DNA from: Triatoma infestans
Taxonomy: Eukaryota; Arthropoda; Insecta; Hemiptera; Reduviidae
Assembly (NCBI GenBank): GCA_011037195.1
Contig: JAAEAF010000373.1
Location: 62,001-126,000, forward strand
DNA length: 64,000 bases
Direction: 5' to 3'
A program made the position numbers and the translations under genes. Below are positions 24,001 to 35,206 of this stretch, one piece after another. The stretch's first letter is position 1. Every line of letters starts with the position of its first letter. Below the pieces are notes generated by a model. That model was not told where the DNA came from, did not search any database, and worked only from the letters and a program-made list of their open reading frames with translations.

Positions 24001-27000
24001 TTTTATTACATTCTATGTTCTCTATGTAATTAGTTACTGATTTTGTTGGGCTAAGTTGCCGTTTTTTCCTTTTAGTCTTATTAATTTTCTTTGGCTTTTT
24101 ATTTCTAATCTGAGATTTATTATAATCTTCCATGTCCAAACTTGAGAGATCATTAATTCGCTGTTGTATTTCCATCTCCCTAAAAAATGAACTAAGTTTA
24201 GCAACATTTTATTTGTACTTAAATGGGCCACTAAAATATTATCCCCCTTTGAAAAGGAAATGTTAACTATAATGTTCAAGAACGTATCAATAATTGTATC
24301 AAAGTGCTATTCCAACATTAACATTTCGTATGGAGTACATTAACATCTCTTTGTAGTAATGGGAATTTAAACACTCTGTTATTCACACAAAACAGGTGGA
24401 GAACAGGTAGGTCTTGTCTTCTCCTGCTTCACATAGCAAATAATTTAATCCTACAAATACAACCATATACGCGTTTACCACGCACACATATATACAACTA
24501 AATCATTAGCTTAATTTCAACGCACACAATTTTGCACTAGGAAAACGAGAGAACACGAAATGATTACCGAAGGTCCTCAAAGTTAGTCCTTGTTATATTT
24601 TGTAGTGTTTAGTTAGAAGCATAAGTCAATTAACGTATTTGAATAGCAGTAAAATTTGTTTCCGATAAGAATTTGAATAATCTTGTTCATAATCACGAAT
24701 TTCTGTTCTCGGTTATGGAAATTTCAAATATATAACCAATATCTATTTTAATTAGAACGCAGAAGGCATAAATAGAACTAATGTTCTAGACAACTAACAC
24801 TATCATTTCATTGTAGATGCCATTTGTACCAATACCATATCTGATAGAACTTCGATACCTATCCAAGCTGATTATTCAAATCATGATTTTAAGTCTATTC
24901 TGTTTATCGATATGTATCTATCTTGATAATTAAATTTTTCACAGACTAAGGACTAAAGAGTAGAGATTTCGTGAACTAACTTTATGTAAATGTATACTTT
25001 TGTTGATCTCAGCTTTTAGCTGGACTTTAAAATGACGGATCCAATAGGTTCGAAAATCAAGCAGTGCTCGCTATTTAAAAATTTTCGAACAATTCTTGTT
25101 CCAATAAGGACAACCGATTTCTGCATAATTGCAGATTTTTTTGATAGCTCAATAGCCGCCAAAGCTATCTAAAAGATCGGTGGGGGCAATCCCAGTAGAG
25201 ACATAATTAGTGGGTGCATATCCACTCGCTCCAATTTCCAAATGCGCTTCACCTCCCCTTTGAGATCTGCATATTTTTGAAACTTTTCAGTTCTCATTAT
25301 CTGAATGCGGTGGGGATTTAGAATTATAATATCCATGAAAAATGCCATGTTTTCCTTTTTATTGTGTAACAGAATATCTGGTCTGTTGGACTGTATCGTC
25401 CTGTCATAATATTATTATTATTATTATTTCTTTTTTCAAACCTCAGTAATTTTTCTGGATATAATGTAATAATGTAGGGGATGAAACCAAGCACATTATC
25501 ACTTATTGTGCATTTCAAAATTTCGAACAATATGGTACGTATTTAATTCAACTGCTTTCTGGAGGACCATATAAATATTTCGTAAATTTCAGGGTGGCTA
25601 TACTTTCGTGCAATTCGTAGAGCACTATCCCAGTTACCGAGAGGACTGCGGTTAGGACTCGGAAAGTCTCCACTTCCCACAGACTGTTTATTTCGAACCC
25701 AAGCTCTGCATACTTCCGTTTTTTTCCGCCATTACTTGCAGGACGTTGTTGGTGTGTGGAGCTGCAATGACCACCAACATTACTGCCTTCCTTTCCTTGT
25801 CATAAAGTAGAATCTGGTCGGTTATAATGGACTGTACTGTCAGTGAGCACTGTCCGGTCGTAGTACAGTCTCCAACTACTACAATATTATTACTATTTTT
25901 ATTATTATAAGTACATTTTTATAAATTTACAATAATTATATAATCATTTACATACCCATCCAATGCCAATTTGTCAGGTGGTATAGTTTTTTGCCTCAAA
26001 TCCCAACTAAAACAGAGGTTTAAAAATAAATACTCTCACCTAGGCATTCAAAGAGAAACATCAAAAATGTAATCCAATTCGTTAGCTTATTTATGCAATG
26101 TTAATTTTTAAAAATCATATCTAATAGCATATTAAAAATGTACAATCTTCTAACTACATGTACCTACTGAATTGTGAGAAAATTCAATTCCAATGACATT
26201 GTTTCAATTATGACTACAAGTAGTTTCACATGAACAATATCAGTTAGTCTGTGAATAAGATTTATTACTGCAGTGTAGAGTGTAAAGTTAAGTCAGAATG
26301 TCTTGACTAATTAACTATCAGATAATCGCTTTGAAAGTTAAGTTTGTAACAGAACCTAGTTTAGGACAAATTTTGATAGGACTGTTATGTTTTATAAGAA
26401 CAAATCCTTCGTGTATGCTCAGCTTGTTGGCACAAATCCTGAGATTTCAAGAAATAAATAATAATTTCGATTTATGGGTGCTATAAGAACGCATTTCTGT
26501 TGTTAACGAAACTTCAACGAAAAATAGCAAGAACAGGTGGCCGGCCTAGCGTTCAGGTCGGCCGCACAATCGTATCTTGGAGCTTCATCAAAAACTTGCA
26601 TTATTCACAAGGAACTGCTGCGCTCGCAATTATCCTCTCCAGCTCACGATAATGAAGCTAAAAATTGTGTAAAGAGCTAGCTGCTTTACACTATTTGCAG
26701 AGAAAACTAGGCAACTACTACATAAAGCTAAGTTACTGAGAAATTTGGACAAACGGTAATAGCTGGGAAGAAACCGTATTCAAAAAGGCCTACTGGGAAG
26801 CAGGAGGTAAATATTATTTGTCAATATCCTTCACTGCATTATCTGGATTAAATTATTTATATTAGCTAACAAAAAAAATAGCACTTACAAATTTACATTG
26901 GTTATGTCTGTAATAAACACATTTACCATCAACCCCACATATCAAATAGATAAAAGTATGCCGTAAAAAGTCAGGATTTAACCCTTGTCTTAATGTTAAG

Positions 27001-30000
27001 TGCATAGTTTGCAGGACGGGCAGTATTTGCATTTTTAGCTAAATTATAGAGCTGGGAGCCGCATGTCCACTGATTCTAATAACGCTTTGTAGACTGTTAG
27101 TTTCTACGGTGATGAAAGTACTTGGAAGGTTATGGCTGGAAATATTAAAGTTGAATGAGGATCCGGAAAGATATTTCATTTGGCAGAAAAATGCATTAAC
27201 CCAATGTTTGTCAACTTATCGATAACCAACAGCGCACCGAATAAGAATAATTGTAATCAACAGAAAAATAACTCTTCCGCTGAAAGTGTAATTAGTCTTA
27301 ATTTAGGCAGTAAATAATAGCTTTAACATTTTGTTTTGCTAACATCAACACTAAGAATTCCATCACTTAAGGAATATATTCTTTGAGGAATATAGAAATC
27401 ATTTCTTTTTATCGATCTATAAGAATCTACCATCTAACTTTTATTTTTTAAACCAAAGTAAATGGTTATAATACTAACCGATTAGTCTTATTACGTGTCC
27501 GCCTGTTAGTATTCATAAACATTTTGTATCTTTCACCTTTACATGCCCTAAATTTTGTTGTCCTGCCTTCATGTATTTCTTCATTTACTTTATCAGAAAT
27601 AGGTGCATCATCTATTTTTATAGGGCAATTAATTACAGTAGTCACATCAGTTTCTTCCATTAAATTTATTGCATTTGTTTCAGTTGTTGTTACTTGATTA
27701 TTAACAACAGTTTCAACTGCAACTGGAGGAGGGGGAGGAGGAGGAGATTCCTGCAATTAAATGAAATATTAAACCATCTTTTTACAAGATTACAATTATA
27801 TTTATTTAAAAATACAATAATCTTTAAATATAATATCTTGAAAAATTCGGAAATGTTTCGAAGAAACATAAGATTGAAACATTGAACGCAAAATATGATA
27901 TTTTTCTTGTTACAATTTCTTTTTCAGTGGAAAAGAATAAAAATAAATAATTCTCTAAAAAAAACAATAAAACTCCCCAAATTGTAAGTGAAATTTCTAT
28001 TATTATTATTAATAATAATAATAATATTATTTGCAAAAATATTTATTCAAAATACAGGTTATCTGTTAACTTAAAATAATAAATAATCTATTTTCAAGAT
28101 GAAAAAAAGAACAAACGCCTTAACTAAAACATACCTTTTCAACATGATTTTCAAAATCTTGCCTGAATCTTTTCTTCAAAGGCATAAAAGATTTATATTG
28201 GAGGGCAGTTTCATATTGTTGGGTACAACTATTTGTTATTGGTTCAACAGGCACTTCTGATGTCCAATTTTCATAGTTGCAATCGTTAACATTATTATTA
28301 TGGGCTGGTGTTAATAACTTGCTTAGACTTCCCAACTGTGATTCATCTGAAGCAAATCAATTGATTTATTCATTTTGTAAATATATATATTTTTGAAGAT
28401 ATGTCAGTCGATATGCTAAGTGAACAACTGAGAGGACTTGTTTTCCAGGTTTCACATATTGCTTAGATTTAAAAATAAAAGTATCATAGCAAATATTAAT
28501 TTATCCAGATTTGGAATAATGTCATTATTTTCACTGGAGACAATTCAGCAACAGAATTCTGCTTTCTTTTAGTAAAAAATGAAGATATCAGTAAATTTAC
28601 TATATTCATAGATACGCATATTAGTTAGGAAGATATAAATATCGGAGAACCTGAAAAAATTTAGGAAAGTCCAACAGTTTCGTAAATTCTTTAAACATCA
28701 GAGCTGAGATCCAAGTCTTTTCCCAGAATCAACTCCTTTTTTTTTCTTTTTTTTTTTAATAGAACCACATACCACATTCAATATTCGATATGTGAATATT
28801 TTTACAGCCTAACTTTAGTGGTGGAAAGAAAGAAAAAATCTAACTACTGGCTAGGAAACGCTTTTTTAGAGAGTTAAGTGTTCAGATGTTCGAAAACAAT
28901 TTTTTTTTTTTTAATTGAAAGATTCTTTCAAAAATTGGATTTGAATAAACATTTAAATCTAAAAATTGTTAATCAAAAGTATAATTTTTGCTTAAATGAG
29001 ATAGATACTTCTAATCTGAATGTGTTTCGAGTTCAAATCAAATTATTTTTGATAGAAAGGAACACTTCCTTTATATTATGACGCTACATCTCAAATGAAT
29101 CACTGATAATAAATTCAAAATAGATAATAAATTCATGTTTTTGGTGTTAAATACGAGATTTTGTTTCTTTACTTTCTAAAGAACTTTTTTAAAAAAAGTG
29201 AATAAATGATCAAAACAAAAACTGAATAATAAAACAGCAATCGTGTAGTATTCGGATCACAATAGTTATAGTAGCAATAACAGTTAAAAAAGTTACAATT
29301 CCCGGACGTGGCATTTTGAGACATAAATCCAGTGGGACTTACTTGATCTAAGGAAATCCTTCCCTTCTAATATGTAAAAAAAAAAAAAAAAATCTGTGTT
29401 GTTGTGGCTGGGTCCGCAGAGTTAGAAAGCACTAGCGATATTTTCCTTAATAGCCTGCTTCTTTTTGTGGTCATCAAAAGGTTTAGGGGGTTCGCCCATC
29501 ATCAGAATATTTTGTTAAAACAGTGTGATAACACAGACTTGCACAGAGCAAAATCAATTTATACACTCCCTCTACTTAGAGATCCCCTGCATTAGAGACA
29601 TGGACAATACCCACCAATGATCTAGCCCACACATATAAAATGTAGTAATCGAGATGCATCTTTTTCTTTCTGTAATCCAAATAACTTAAAAATTATGTAC
29701 TCATTAATTTTCAAGTGACAGTCAAATCTGATGAAACATGGATTTCAGCGATAATGTAATTTCAAGTATAACCATTAAGATACAGCATCTAAAAATTTAG
29801 TCCGCTGCGCAACTATCAATATAAAAAAAAAAGAAGTTTTTAATTGTTAGCTCTTTTATAAATTGCATCAGGTAAACCAATAGTGAGCGGTATCACCATC
29901 GGGTTCACTTATACAGGTTATTATTGTAACATGAGGATAAATGATTGATCTAAACAAAAATTTGCTTATTTGTAGAAACACTTATTAAATAATTGCATGT

Positions 30001-31476
30001 GAAATTTGACAGTGATTTCTTAGAGCAAATTAGTTTGTATCTTGCTAGTTTTTGCTGTTTAATAAATAATTGAATTTTCAATTACAGGGTCTCCTTTGAC
30101 AATTGCGTGTAAAACCTAAATTCAGTGAGAGATACTTAGAAAAAGAAATCATTTCATAAAGGCAACCATATCGCATCGCTTATTCTCTCACGCTAGAAGA
30201 ATTATACTGTATTTTGGTTTCATAGAGAACCGGATAGGAAGATATCGGCCATAATTCCAACTTTACTGAATATTTTGCAATTTATCGCGATTTTCTCGAA
30301 AGAAGCTTCATAATGATTTTCTTTAAACTTGGTAGTACTCAATCATTCATACACCTAAATATTCATTTGAGATATTTTTTAAGGGAAAATTGATTTCAGG
30401 ATAGGCGATGGGCATCCACTGAGCTCTTACTTCAATATGTACGGTTCCAATCTAAAAAATGCTGAAAGCAATTGAATGTTTAATAAAGTCTGATTTCGAA
30501 AAAATATGTCAATTGGAAGTATGAAAAATGCAGCAAGAGAAGGTTGATTGTTTTATAATAGATTTATATATTACACATTCATTCATTTATTGCTCATAAA
30601 CTGTACAGTTTGTAGCAAGGATAAAAGAAACTAAAGGTAAGAAATATATATTAATTATACTGTGAGATTTTTTTTTTTTTTTAGTTATGTTAAATGATCT
30701 TACAATTCATAAGTAGCTTTATCACAATGTTGAGATTATCAATAGATGATATATCAACAAGTTTTATAAATTACTTTGGAACTCCATGGTCCTACTGACT
30801 ATAATTCATGAAGAGTACAAAATTTGAAGCAAAGTGATTAGAATACAAAATTTGAAGAAAAGCGGAAAATTGGCAGTGCAACTTTAAGAATGTGTTATCC
30901 AGTTTTTCTTTTTTGCGATTTCTCCAAAACGCGTCTAAGGATTTTCCTTAAGATTGATATTATTTGCAACACATATTAGAAGTATTATTTTTATTTGAAA
31001 CTTTTTTTTTGGAAAAATTTATTTTTGAGTTTTCTGTAAAGCTGGAGATGTTTGAGTTTTTCCTGTATAAAAACCATTTTAGAACACAAAATAATTGAAA
31101 AAAAAAAATCTATTTTCTAAATATTTAAAAATTATAAGAATTAACACTTTTGTAAAGCATTGCTGCAAATATATAATACATATACAATCATTTGTGACGT
31201 TTCAGTGTGAGGGAGGGAAATATAATACTACCTGTTGCTTATTGCTACTTGAAGTTGTCATCAGTACGGCAGCCGCCTAAGTGATTCACAATACTAAACT
31301 AAATGAAGTAATTTAATATAATTAATGAGCAGATATTTCTTACCAGCTAATTTTGACAAACTGATAGACGTTGCGGGACTATGGTCTAGCAATTTTCCAG
31401 GGTGAGAACCCTTTCTTACAGGAAACATTTTTGCTACTTGCATATTCAATGTGGCATCAATTGTAATGGCAAGGAC
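18081..31476 (-). CDS. bbx: BBX/bobby sox-like HMG-box transcription factor (C-terminal six exons)
   Basis: Six minus-strand exons join in phase to 410 residues: 31476-31344, 28346-28135, 27750-27479, 24179-23779, 20356-20246 and 18184-18081 (stop TAA). Identification rests on three blocks that resemble my recollection of BBX proteins: ADESQLGSLSKLL across the first junction, RACKGERYKMFM before the third donor, and the C-terminal VCDLGTLAEVAV. The protein is otherwise low-complexity and acidic/basic, with a poly-Pro run at the start of exon 3 and a Lys/Arg-rich stretch (KKPKKINKTKRKK) that could be a nuclear localisation signal. The exon order and phases (0/1, 1/0, 0/2, 2/1, 1/1, 1/stop) are self-consistent, which supports a real gene even where homology is weak. 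The HMG box, N-terminal in BBX, is not visible. Its exons should lie above 31476 on the minus strand. An HMG factor of another subclass is possible. Confidence 0.7.
18211..18430 (+). mobile_element. Short inverted-dimer retroelement, family B, in the last BBX intron
   Basis: Inverted arms: the left contains CAGAGGAGTTTTTTAAAGAA and the right its near-complement CTTTAAAAAACTCCTCTGGC. The right arm carries CTCCTGAAGAAGGG...CCCAAAACGTGGAG, a hammerhead-like core with GAAA changed to AAAA. The insertion is bounded by the 13-bp direct repeat TAAACAGTTAATA (18198-18210 and 18431-18443). It lies 14 nt from the acceptor of the last BBX exon. Confidence 0.7.
18900..18968 (+). repeat. Fragment of a tRNA-like SINE head
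   Basis: GATTAGCTCAATGGCTAACG resembles a tRNA A box, and a weak B box (GGTTTGGAATCTC) follows about 30 nt later. The acceptor stem is not closed, so this is not a tRNA gene. Confidence 0.4.
19060..19180 (+). mobile_element. Single-arm family A element carrying an intact hammerhead-like core
   Basis: It shares with 58854-58970 the series CATCCTGATGATGGGCG, CGAAACCGGTCG, ACCACAAAA, GAAGCAGGCTATCACGG and AAAATATCTCTGAT. The 5' side (TTTTGCTC, then TCTACGTTATCACCCTG) matches the arm interior of other copies. The 3' tail after CTCTGAT is missing. Confidence 0.65.
19098..19135 (+). ncRNA. Hammerhead ribozyme-like motif (best copy)
   Basis: Stem I is CATC (19098-19101) with GATG (19132-19135). 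CTGATGA at 19102-19108 is the conserved core box. Stem II pairs GGGC (19110-19113) with GTCC (19118-19121). GAA at 19122-19124 plus A of ACCGGT completes GAAA. ACCGGT (19125-19130) is a self-complementary stem III, and C at 19131 is the cleavage-site nucleotide (GUC). The one departure from the classical fold is an extra unpaired T at 19109. The match is by eye; cleavage activity is not shown. Confidence 0.6.
19632..19712 (-). repeat. Truncated tRNA-SINE core
   Basis: Minus-strand copy of the SINE body (CAGTCCGGTGATGG-like core, TTCCTAGGAA, GATTCGA-type B box), cut before the A box. Confidence 0.55.
21190..21221. repeat. Perfect 13-bp inverted repeat
   Basis: ATAGCATGCATAC and GTATGCATGCTAT flank the 6-bp spacer GTATGT. 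Function unknown; it could be an element terminus or a cruciform-prone site. Confidence 0.8.
22165..23480 (+). mobile_element. Decayed Tc1/mariner-like transposase, interrupted by a LINE fragment
   Basis: The N-terminal helix-turn-helix text ALAEEGRSVRYIAQLLG (about 22195-22245) and SVMLWGGI (about 22616-22640, cf. the Tc1 V-WG-I block) are followed after a gap by FVVMHNKARQHNARVT (about 23220-23270, the Tc1 D-ARPH block) and WSACSPEMN, a PPPGVQQ-like linker and ALVEE (about 23300-23410). Frameshifts and stops show that it is dead. The gap 22725-23180 is foreign (see the LINE entry). Confidence 0.7.
22722..23180 (-). mobile_element. LINE fragment with RNase H domain, nested in the Tc1-like element
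   Basis: The minus strand reads YHCDIPGNELADTLAKA (cf. the GIPGNE-ADxLAK signature of LINE RNase H domains). A C-terminal block follows: HLHRIGVVNSPICSLCRM, then MDADHIHTC, the Cys/His motif found after RNase H in I/R1/Jockey-type elements. Stops are present. Confidence 0.65.
25140..25404 (-). mobile_element. Decayed non-LTR retrotransposon C-terminal fragment
   Basis: The minus strand reads DRTIQSNRPDILLHNKKE, then FMDIIILNPHRI, EKFQKYADLKGEVKRIWKL and a V-MHPLI end. This pattern (D-x-x-NRPDI, IDI-P, EK-KY-DL--E--R-W) is common in the region after the reverse transcriptase of animal LINEs. Confidence 0.55.
25405..25900 (-). mobile_element. Second decayed LINE fragment with (AAT)n tail
   Basis: It has the same layout as the neighbouring fragment: TVQSIITDQILLYDKERKAV, VIAAPHTNNVLQVMAEK, then after a frameshift FEINSLWEVETFRVLTAV. 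At its low-coordinate (3') end is a TTATTA run (25407-25430), which is (AAT)n on the element strand, a normal LINE 3' tail. Confidence 0.55.
27998..28026. repeat. (TTA)n(AAT)n palindromic microsatellite in a BBX intron
   Basis: TTA units switch to AAT units at a central TTAATAA, making a self-complementary tract. Confidence 0.8.
29400..29570 (-). mobile_element. Single-arm family A element (decayed)
   Basis: The minus strand contains CTGATGATGGGCGAAC, then CCCCCTAAACC (GAAA lost), GATGACCACAAAAAGAAGC and a 3' end with CTCTGCGGACCCAGCC. It retains the full 3' tail of the family but not a functional core. Confidence 0.6.
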
Positions 31477-31795
31477 CTGCAACAACAATATAAGAATTTA
31501 ATTAGATGAAGATAATCTATATAAATAAAAATAAAATTTTATTGTCTTTTATAATGAGTTACTGATCATCTAGTCATGATTTTTATTCTCATTTAGAAAA
31601 TACTTTCACACTATAAGTATGTACATATATGAATAACTGACGGATGAATTATTTCATTTAAAAATGAAATAAATTACTCATTTATGAAATTATATTTTAT
31701 AATACATTAGAAAAGTTAACAAAATAAAAAATATATTAAATATAGACAAAATATATCTTTATATAGACAACTTTGTCAAAATGATAAAATATATC

Positions 31796-31953
31796 AATGA
31801 GAATGAAATCTTTGTACGGCAATGGCCAGAGGAGTTTTTAAAGAAAAAACAAATTCTTTCTTGCTCCACGTTTCGGGTACCATTGATGCCCTTCTTCAGG
31901 AGCTCTTTACGGTAGGAGAGAAATGAACGTTGAGACAAAAATCAATTTTTTTA
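31796..31953 (-). mobile_element. Single-arm family B element upstream of a BBX exon
   Basis: The minus strand runs GAGCTCCTGAAGAAGGG, CCCGAAACGTGGAGCAAG, then TTTTTAAAAACTCCTCTGG-type sequence and CCATTGCC. It is bounded by the 12-bp direct repeat ATAAAATATATC (31784-31795 and 31954-31965). This is the non-dimeric form of the family. Confidence 0.65.
31863..31903 (-). ncRNA. Hammerhead-like motif, family B
   Basis: Minus strand: stem I GCTC/GAGC, core CTGAAGA (31899-31893), extra A, stem II GGG/CCC, GAAA, ACGT as minimal palindromic stem III. Position 17 is G rather than A, C or U, so cleavage is unlikely in this copy. Confidence 0.45.
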
Positions 31954-32860
31954 ATAAAATATATCGTTCCTGTCAATTTCAATTTTTTCTTTCCTGTATT
32001 AATTCATTAATTAAAACTAACAAAATACCTGATAAAATAAATAAAATAACCTTAAAGGCCTTATTGGTTGGTGGGCTTTGAAAATTTTAACAAAGAGCTC
32101 GCATTGTCTAACAAAAAAAAAACTTATTTCATGCAAAACTTGTACCAAATACAGCTTGTATGCATGTCAATTCGGTTTAGCAAAGTTGAAACAATAATTC
32201 AAACCGTCTACATAGTGCTGACCAGTACAGACTAATTTTTGAATACACACATAGTATGCAACGCTGCATAACATCTGGGGATTTTATCCAATAACTTGCT
32301 TATTTTTATAGGTTCTGTAATACGATCCGAAGAGGGGGATCTAAAGCAGAGAGATCTAAACAAAATTGAGAATCTCACTCGCTACTTAGGTCAGACTAGA
32401 ATGGGAAATTCTTATATATATAGCTGCGCTATTCCTACAAGGAAGAGTCTTTTAGAACAGTTTATACAGCATTTACAACGCGTCAGCAACCAACTACTAC
32501 CCTTCTCTTTACAGTCTAAATCTCTAATTTCTATTTTAGTGTAAAATCTTGCAGTTTTGTGTCTCTATTTTTGCTTCTTTTCCCAAGAATAATTTTTTAA
32601 TACAATTTTTACTTTTGTCTGCTGTAAGAGAAGTGCTAAAATCGTATCAGATATGTGAAATTGGAATTTCAAACATATTTTGAAGTCCTAGAACATGAAA
32701 AAGTAGTTTTTAGTCAGCACACCTCAAAAAACGGAGAATCGTAGAAAGATCAAACTTGATATTCAATTTAAGTGCCACCAGCGGTCTCAAGTTTTGCTCA
32801 AAAACTTACAAAACGAAATAAGTTCTTTCCTAGATTTTTTCCATTTTCTTTAAAACTTAG

Positions 32861-32986
32861 TATATGAACTACAGCAATAATGTTCTATAACTTTTCCTTG
32901 AAACCTTTTTATGAGAAAATTTATTTTTAATGTTTCTGGAGACGAGGTGACATTTATATCATTTCTTTACAATGTACGTTTCTCCA
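32861..32986 (+). repeat. 126-bp direct repeat, copy 1
   Basis: Nearly identical and gapless to 34937-35062 (about two mismatches). It includes ACAGCAATAATGTTCTATAA and GGAGACGAGGTGACATTTAT. The right edge of both copies is TTTCTCCA. Confidence 0.85.
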
Positions 32987-33172
32987 TTTATATACTGATA
33001 AGGGCTCTTAAATATTTTACTGGAATTTCACGTCTGAAGAATACCAACGTGATAAAGTAATGTATCAATCGGTATACCACTTTAGTGATTGGAGAGTTAT
33101 GTTTTCCACTATTCTCGAACATAGAGGTCTACAGCTTTTATTAGAGATATTTTTGCAAGAAAACACATGTTA

Positions 33173-33527
33173 TTATTATTATTGTTATTCACAGAAGGGG
33201 AAAGCAAACCCTACGCTATCCAAAGCCTCCCAGGGCCCATATAGCTACCACTAAAGAATAACAATCATTGGGACTAGAACGAAAATCCAGGCCCAGGTTT
33301 TAACCATCTAAGTTTTACCACAGACCGAACAAATCGGACCAAAACCTTAGAAGGACACAGCCTAAGATCCTCTACCGATCCTATTCCGGCCGAAGGTCCT
33401 AAACGTAATCTCCTCACAGCCCAAACAATCCATCATCAGATGCAAGGGTGTTTCCTCCTCCATCTCACAAACTCTACAAAAGGGGTCAGGCATGAGTCCC
33501 ATTGTATAGAGATGTCTCCTAAACTAC
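33173..33527 (-). mobile_element. 5'-truncated LINE 3' end with a 54-bp target-site duplication
   Basis: The minus strand encodes MPDPFCRVCEMEEETPLHL and MMDCLGC, the C-terminal Cys/His motif of LINE ORF2. It ends at low coordinate in (TAA)n, seen as TTATTATTATTATT. Flanks 33119-33172 and 33528-33581 are identical over 54 bp except one base. Confidence 0.75.
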
Positions 33528-33724
33528 ACATAGAGGTCTACAGCTTTTATTAGAGATATTTTTGCAAGAAAACATATGTTAAGGGGTTCTAGAGAAGGGC
33601 TACAACGTTAGACTCACTTCTTGACTCTCATATATAGGCGTTTGATCCATCATCATAAGAGTTGAGTGTAACTAAATTCCAAACTCAAAAAAAGTTTCGA
33701 TTCAAATAGTGAAACTGCATTACC

Positions 33725-33870
33725 AGAGAATCATAAGAGAAGGGAATGGCTCAGGGCTCTCACGCGGGGGTCCCAGGTTCCATCCAGTCCAGTGCTACCT
33801 CATTTTTCTTCCAAGAAGCCTCTAGAGCTTTCTGTTCGGTGATGGACAGTGACTGTTGTAGCCCAGATTT
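33725..33870 (+). repeat. tRNA-SINE, degraded
   Basis: Weak A box (ATGGCTCAGGGCTCTC), B box GGTTCCATCC, and core AAGCCTCTAGAGCTTTCTG followed by GGTGATGGACAGTG. Confidence 0.5.
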
Positions 33871-33883
33871 TTTTTATTTTCTC

Positions 33884-34420
33884 TTATAACCTAAGAGGAA
33901 GTATTGTAATCGTGCTAGATTTTTGAGAATGCGTTCCACTGGAAAATCAGTACATTTCAATGTATTGAACATTCCAGCACCACATTAATGAGAATCAAAT
34001 TTATTGCTAAAATACTGAATTGAAAACAAATCGGCTGTTTGGAAAAACGATTTTCCTGGACTAGGAACTTTTTTCAGTTTTCCCCGATTTTCTCGACGCG
34101 ACACCATGGGTTTCATTAAACTTGGTATGCTCACTTGAAGATCTATAGAATAGAAAAATAAAATTATAAAATCGGAGGTTTTTAATTAACACATTATCCT
34201 CTATCATTCAATTTAGTTTTGAAATGTATAAAAATTAATGCAATACTTTAGGCACATTAGTGCCCCCCCCCCCAAAATTCAACTTCTTGCATCTTTTCTG
34301 CCGAATTAAAAAAAAGAATCGTCATTTCTGTTCAACTCAAATTAACAAGAACTTTATCTGTTTGCTTTTCCAGCTTGGCTGGCTAAATACTTCCATACTT
34401 TAGGCAACCTGATTAGAATA
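33884..34420 (-). repeat. Degraded copy of the 1-616 element family
   Basis: CTAAGAGGAAGTATTGTAAT at 33890 is the reverse complement of the family's right-end phrase at about 575. Further inside are degenerate AGTTTTCCCCGATTTTCTCG-type phrases. It has an 11-base C run at 34263-34273. Confidence 0.45.
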
Positions 34421-34936
34421 ATTTTCAATTCTTAAAAACCAATTAAACAGTGAGATATAGAGAATTTATTACTGACAATGAAAACGATTTTTAAACCAAA
34501 ATAGTACATCAACAAGCGGTGGCAGAAAACAGAATGAGGAAATCAATTGTTAATATTACTATTATTCCCTTTCCTCTATTTGATTCGTTCTTACATTCTC
34601 TTTCTGCTTGCTGTAGGAGCAAAAAGTGCAATCAAATTTCAGATATGCAAATATGTTACACTAACTACAAGCATACAGTTCCATCACTTGCTTGGAAAAA
34701 TTGATTTTTGAGGGAATTTTATACTAATCGAATTAAAGACATGTTTAAGGGATCAAACGACAAGTTTCCTGTAAAGATCTATTTTAGTATAAGTATGTAG
34801 GTTCTTGCAGCTATATACTATTGAAGACTATTAAATTTTGCTCATATTTCGAGTTTAAAGCAAATCGGTTAGTGTGACTTTATTCAAGTTTTTTTTTTTT
34901 CTCAAAAACGAATACAAAGATTTTCTTTACAATTTG

Positions 34937-35062
34937 TATATCAACTACAGCAATAATGTTCTATAACTTTTCCTTGAAACCTTTTTATGAGAAAATTCAT
35001 TTTTAATGTTTCTGGAGACGAGGTGACATTTATATCATTTCTTTACAATGTACGTTTCTCCA
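34937..35062 (+). repeat. 126-bp direct repeat, copy 2
   Basis: Partner of 32861-32986. A minus-strand SINE abuts its right end. Confidence 0.85.
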
Positions 35063-35206
35063 GCTACGAACAACACTGCCCATCACCGGACAATGAGTTG
35101 TAGAGGTTCCTAGGAAGAAAAAATCTAATGCAGCGTGCTGGATTCGAACCCGGAAAGTCCGCGTTGCTAGTATAGCGCGCTACCACTGAGCTAATTCCTT
35201 CCTTCT
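35063..35206 (-). repeat. tRNA-SINE, minus strand
   Basis: B box GGATTCGAACCCG complement, A-box region TCAGTGGTAGCGCGCTA complement, and core CCTAGGAACCTCTACAACTC. It lacks the 3' tail. Confidence 0.65.
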
